Assembly: GCA_900772775.1 (NCBI GenBank) | Contig: CAAGRW010000154.1 | Span: 1 to 8,565 of the forward strand | Direction: 5' to 3' | DNA from: Candidatus Rifleibacteriota bacterium | GTDB taxonomy: Bacteria; Vulcanimicrobiota; Xenobia; Xenobiales; Xenobiaceae | Length of the DNA: 8,565 nt | Part shown: positions 8,201-8,565 of the stretch, piece by piece | How the letters are laid out: each line of letters opens with the position of its first letter | Numbering within the stretch: the stretch's first letter is position 1 | Notes under the pieces: model-generated | Told to the model about the DNA's origin: nothing | The model's input: only the letters and a program-made list of their open reading frames with translations | The model's database searches: none | Position numbers and translations under genes: made by a program

Positions 8201-8216
8201 CGGCGCTATGGACTAA
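2244..8216 (+). CDS. ftsK: DNA translocase FtsK, giant form with expanded repeat-bearing linker
   Basis: A 1990-residue FtsK, the division-septum DNA pump that clears and sorts the chromosome terminus and activates XerCD recombination at dif. A basic 46-residue N-terminal tail precedes the four-helix membrane domain (helices near 47-69, 84-107, 117-134 and 148-174; a GQGGNIGKFIDG stretch matches the family). The motor spans about 1520-1925: alpha part, then Walker A GTTGSGKS (1668-1675), the conserved MIDPKQVELSIYEGLPHL stretch, Walker B VVVIIDE (D1779, E1780), and QKARAAGIHMVVATQRPS. The gamma winged-helix domain, which reads polar DNA signals, is at about 1928-1987 and includes RVGYARARRLINLLEKRGYV. 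All catalytic motifs look intact. Residues about 180-1515 are a low-complexity linker: Arg/Ser/Pro/Lys-rich in the first half, acidic and Ala/Glu-rich around 1130-1307, with three repeat arrays. E. coli FtsK has 1329 residues and many others 700-900. The ATG at 2244 follows AGGGTGA. The gene is divergent from rpoZ and ends at a strong terminator. Confidence 0.96.
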   Translation: MVTERTKKAGAGLAKAAGVAAGKGASQAGNTPPLARQAASKRDESRLYIWGLVWLWLVAPFLLLCLVAPQWAGALGNGISLALKNCIGMAGWVMPMIAFLAASWCFNYNNKAGRINIKVVIPLLLLFSVFFAARCGQGGNIGKFIDGVVAGIIGEFGAWTLATLGFLSVFVFTWNLTTEETIEGCKALSQFSGSSLSELGQRALSGLSKFWGWVISASKHCAELLSSAKEKLSEHHQEEDDDAELKVKEIEDAEPTDLEQRAIFYEESGLMPTTKEPEKIEPLTSRGFFEDDDDKKIFGHDDLEENLQRPRFSEPKSDMPEPEKQNKADKNELLNEIHRRNTSGEMASVRNRDYETARKAEPVAEAKETYTASSAIRREASPYSSMGSWRSSANERRPNDWQRDDKKPSTTPSENKEPQRRIEKTEIRSGVYAKHEPATAKEGLALSRRLAERPSNSSGSGLARNYSSFSSRSRLGEKNASEEKDLPLRPVRSSSSGGYKATRHTSDALSRGALSERKPNFIDSDETVEVAALKRLAEPKPAVNSNVDSEKPSDELDKKVEALKFAERLDSDLNLAASDVGNARARQAQPKAEEAAPVPTAAAENNNATSSARKMSELSPEERRRALGLIRRPAGKARAQQVQPKAEEVAESASVTADDNDQIKAENEGVSADALRKLNALSPEERRQALGLGEDRRPSALPIDPEALESFSTLSPSQVNALPPEERRRVLGIRGAAAPYLNRDRNSLSDIKALRGAEGQNVACDPKAALNALSSRRPGAAPKAQTTAGESAGSSLRPTEPKAQASFTRSSKPSLMRSTASRSTVAPSRNTPAKQPQVEAPEMSKEAKLAAWRASTLRARASFKRQSEGKARLRQEKAVKEVSDDMPFANDLMNPQGPTLRPPVAQNQAPSATAALASKRNARQQLGIIPRARKNGSASRHAVAQTVQQADSSDADDVDFRKKNAETELNFQTEQAEAHSAIGSPEMLSRLVSDNSPRAGIRPQLGEFSDASLNRQVKARLSQFHSAVGELQGVTWSEGGDLDSLLNPSKHSAAALAAIKKPEIEEVPAAEPVPAAEPVLAAEPVLAAEPVAEKSISALAKAEEEEDLPFPKPRSSANHKAVISPAPVASAQLARRVADVTTTAEAAAKATNSVSRAEVAAYVSSERIDDLQKLAEAELADEKVVELAEQLDEQAEAEAQAQTEENSAIESATLKTEIASEEQDSAASAVLAKAKSTVEVQIPSELLNVDSAAEEERQSAELFEEHDSENTTEAHETSGEDVSAPKSEAAENTVSSSAGSSSSATEPNGVKRFDLGLGNDGAALDFDSIMPRDRDRFTNLRPINLTGSSVYRNPIRPSFFSASRIVAAPVAPAVPAAVAQPATAAPVAPAVPAAVAQPAPAAPVAPAMSAAVAQPAPAAPVAPAMPAAVAQPVPAAPVADQPRRSPAFGFDRSERRIIGSSTPVSGAVVNAQRPAALYPSSIPSVSTVRVVGQPANSAASAPLAMPRKSNSGALQAVEHYMLPSLSLLEEVPPQSRHEFVDKSELLIRTLASFKVEATVRNVIQGPAVTRYELEPAIGVRVNKFINLTNDIALALAATTVRIEAPVPGKSVVGVEVPNGFTELVSLKEVLSSENFRNGKGLCVGLGKDISGTARVTDLSKMPHLLVAGTTGSGKSVCINTLILSLLYRFTPRNLQLLMIDPKQVELSIYEGLPHLICLTGEEPGKIIVDPKMASSALHQMVNLMEERYTMFSKNRVRNIGEYNMKHPEATLPWVVVIIDELADLMMVASKDVEKSICRLAQKARAAGIHMVVATQRPSTDVITGLLKVNIPSRIAFAVSSGVDSRVILDDGGAEHLLGKGDMLFKPVDANNGARIQGAFVKNDEIQRVVDFWNRQDVPSNRIQLNIQEDMAEDKADKGGGNDANDDDPLLEEALDAILRTRQASASMLQTELRVGYARARRLINLLEKRGYVGPAEGSKARKILYTGAMD
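3990..4442 (+). repeat. Degenerate protein repeats with LSPEERRRALG motif in the FtsK linker
   Basis: Within ftsK, the motif L-(S/P)-P-E-E-R-R-(R/Q)-(A/V)-L-G-(L/I) occurs three times, starting at residues 618, 681 and 722. The first two are each preceded by a related segment, ARARQAQPKAEE (residue 583) and ARAQQVQPKAEE (residue 637). Codons differ between copies, so the duplication is old or the protein sequence has been maintained by selection. Against a background of low-complexity linker, this is the best-conserved motif and could be a short binding module. No function is known to me. Confidence 0.75.
5445..5516 (+). repeat. Four tandem 18-bp units encoding (P/L)AAEPV in ftsK
   Basis: Four in-frame 18-base units run without gaps (5445, 5463, 5481, 5499), covering residues 1068-1091. 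Units 1 and 2 are identical (PAAEPV), and units 3 and 4 are identical except for the last base (LAAEPV). The pairwise identity down to silent positions indicates recent duplication, probably by replication slippage, and suggests that copy number may vary between strains. The encoded segment is a flexible Ala/Pro/Glu spacer. No reading frame is disrupted. Confidence 0.9.
6342..6560 (+). repeat. Four tandem 51-bp units plus a partial copy in ftsK, Ala/Pro/Val-rich
   Basis: Full units of 17 codons begin at 6342, 6393, 6444 and 6495, with a partial fifth at 6546-6560. Each encodes a variant of AAPVAPAVPAAVAQPAP. The first 21 bases of all four full units are identical; differences are confined to the later part (GTG/ATG, CCC/TCA/CCA, GTC/GTT, CAG/CAA and the last two codons). 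The array lies in the linker about 150 residues before the motor domain and probably forms an extended Pro/Ala spacer. Unit lengths divisible by three keep the frame when copies are gained or lost. Confidence 0.92.
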
Positions 8217-8233
8217 ATTTTAGCGCTCACAAT

Positions 8234-8275
8234 AAAAAGCCAGTTTCCTCAATTTAAGGAAGCTGGCTTTTTTTT
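8234..8275. terminator. Strong bidirectional intrinsic terminator between ftsK and the cupin gene
   Basis: The left arm 8234-8248 pairs with the right arm 8258-8272 over 15 positions with one G-U wobble, around a nine-base loop. The right arm runs into eight T (8268-8275) and the left arm begins with five A, so the same hairpin would also terminate transcripts coming from the minus strand. It starts 18 bases after the ftsK stop codon and lies 25 bases beyond the cupin stop, which fits its serving both converging genes. Confidence 0.93.
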
Positions 8276-8299
8276 ATGTAACAATTTATATTACAGCGG

Positions 8300-8565
8300 T
8301 TAATACAGTTTCGAATTTTCTACAGGCTCACACCACTGGTTAGAAGTATTTTCGCCCGGCACTTCTACAGCAATATGGCTAAACCAAGAATCTTTTTGGG
8401 CTCCATGCCAATGTTTAACATTAGCCGGAATCACAATTACTGTTCCTGGAGTAAGTTCTTGCGGCGCTTTGCCTTCTTCTTGGTACCAACCTTTGCCGGC
8501 TGTGCAAATAAGTATTTGGCCTCCACCCTTGGTGGCTTTGTGAATATGCCAATTATTGCGGCAGC
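8300..8565 (-). CDS. Small cupin-domain protein, N-terminus beyond the window edge
   Basis: The last 87 residues of a single-domain cupin (COG1917-like); the reading frame is open to the window edge and stops at TAA (complement of 8300-8302). Visible motifs are NWHIHKATKGGGQILICTAG (the first two His and the Gln are the expected metal ligands), GWYQEEGK, LTPGTVIVIPANVKHWHG (fourth ligand His) and DSWFSHIAVEVPGEN. Gln stands where classical cupins have Glu, which is normal for this subgroup, often annotated next to or fused with carboxymuconolactone decarboxylase-like proteins. The substrate is unknown; members are usually annotated only as cupin domain-containing. The gene converges on ftsK and shares its terminator. 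The start and upstream context are not visible. Confidence 0.88.
   Translation of the reverse strand, partial: CRNNWHIHKATKGGGQILICTAGKGWYQEEGKAPQELTPGTVIVIPANVKHWHGAQKDSWFSHIAVEVPGENTSNQWCEPVENSKLY

Noticed and set aside
8272..8296. TTATGTAACAA after the terminator resembles the XerD arm of a dif site, of interest beside ftsK.
   Set aside because: About 8 of 11 positions match one arm only; the other side is terminator sequence with no XerC arm. The small TGTAA/TTACA inverted repeat is within chance for an A/T-rich gap.

Overview
The window holds four protein-coding genes of a bacterium: two on the minus strand at the left (a degenerate PilT/PilU-family ATPase, and the RNA polymerase omega subunit rpoZ), a very large ftsK on the plus strand that fills most of the window, and the 3' end of a cupin gene on the minus strand at the right edge. 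A type IV pilus ATPase relative suggests, but does not prove, a piliated and probably Gram-negative-type organism. G+C content is moderate and many codons end in T. I cannot name the phylum: the omega core resembles the common bacterial form, and the gene order rpoZ-pilT-like next to a divergent ftsK is not one I recognise.

Layout. 1-69: edge sequence that I cannot assign. 70-1293 (-): PilT-like protein in which several catalytic motifs are altered. 1370-1870 (-): RpoZ with a normal omega core followed by a strongly acidic tail of about 100 residues; 76 bases separate it from the pilT-like gene, so the two are probably co-transcribed. 1871-2243: a 373-base divergent intergenic region with a hairpin against the rpoZ ribosome binding site, a palindromic consensus -10 box beside a second palindrome, and a G/C-rich stretch that can fold into a multi-branched RNA. 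2244-8216 (+): FtsK of 1990 residues, with a normal four-helix membrane domain, motor and gamma domain, separated by a linker of roughly 1300 residues that contains three families of internal repeats. 8234-8275: a strong, nearly symmetrical terminator shared by the converging ftsK and cupin genes. 8300-8565 (-): cupin, cut at its N-terminus by the window edge.

How they work together. FtsK acts in division and chromosome segregation and RpoZ in transcription; both are housekeeping functions, and rpoZ and ftsK share one control region. The PilT-like protein would act, if at all, at a pilus base or as a non-catalytic partner of a true PilT found elsewhere. No mobile element, CRISPR array, tRNA or rRNA was seen. 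The unusual content lies in modified versions of standard parts: a probably inactive PilT paralogue, an acidic omega tail, a repeat-expanded FtsK linker, and a structured divergent leader. I did not find a clear new multi-gene system.
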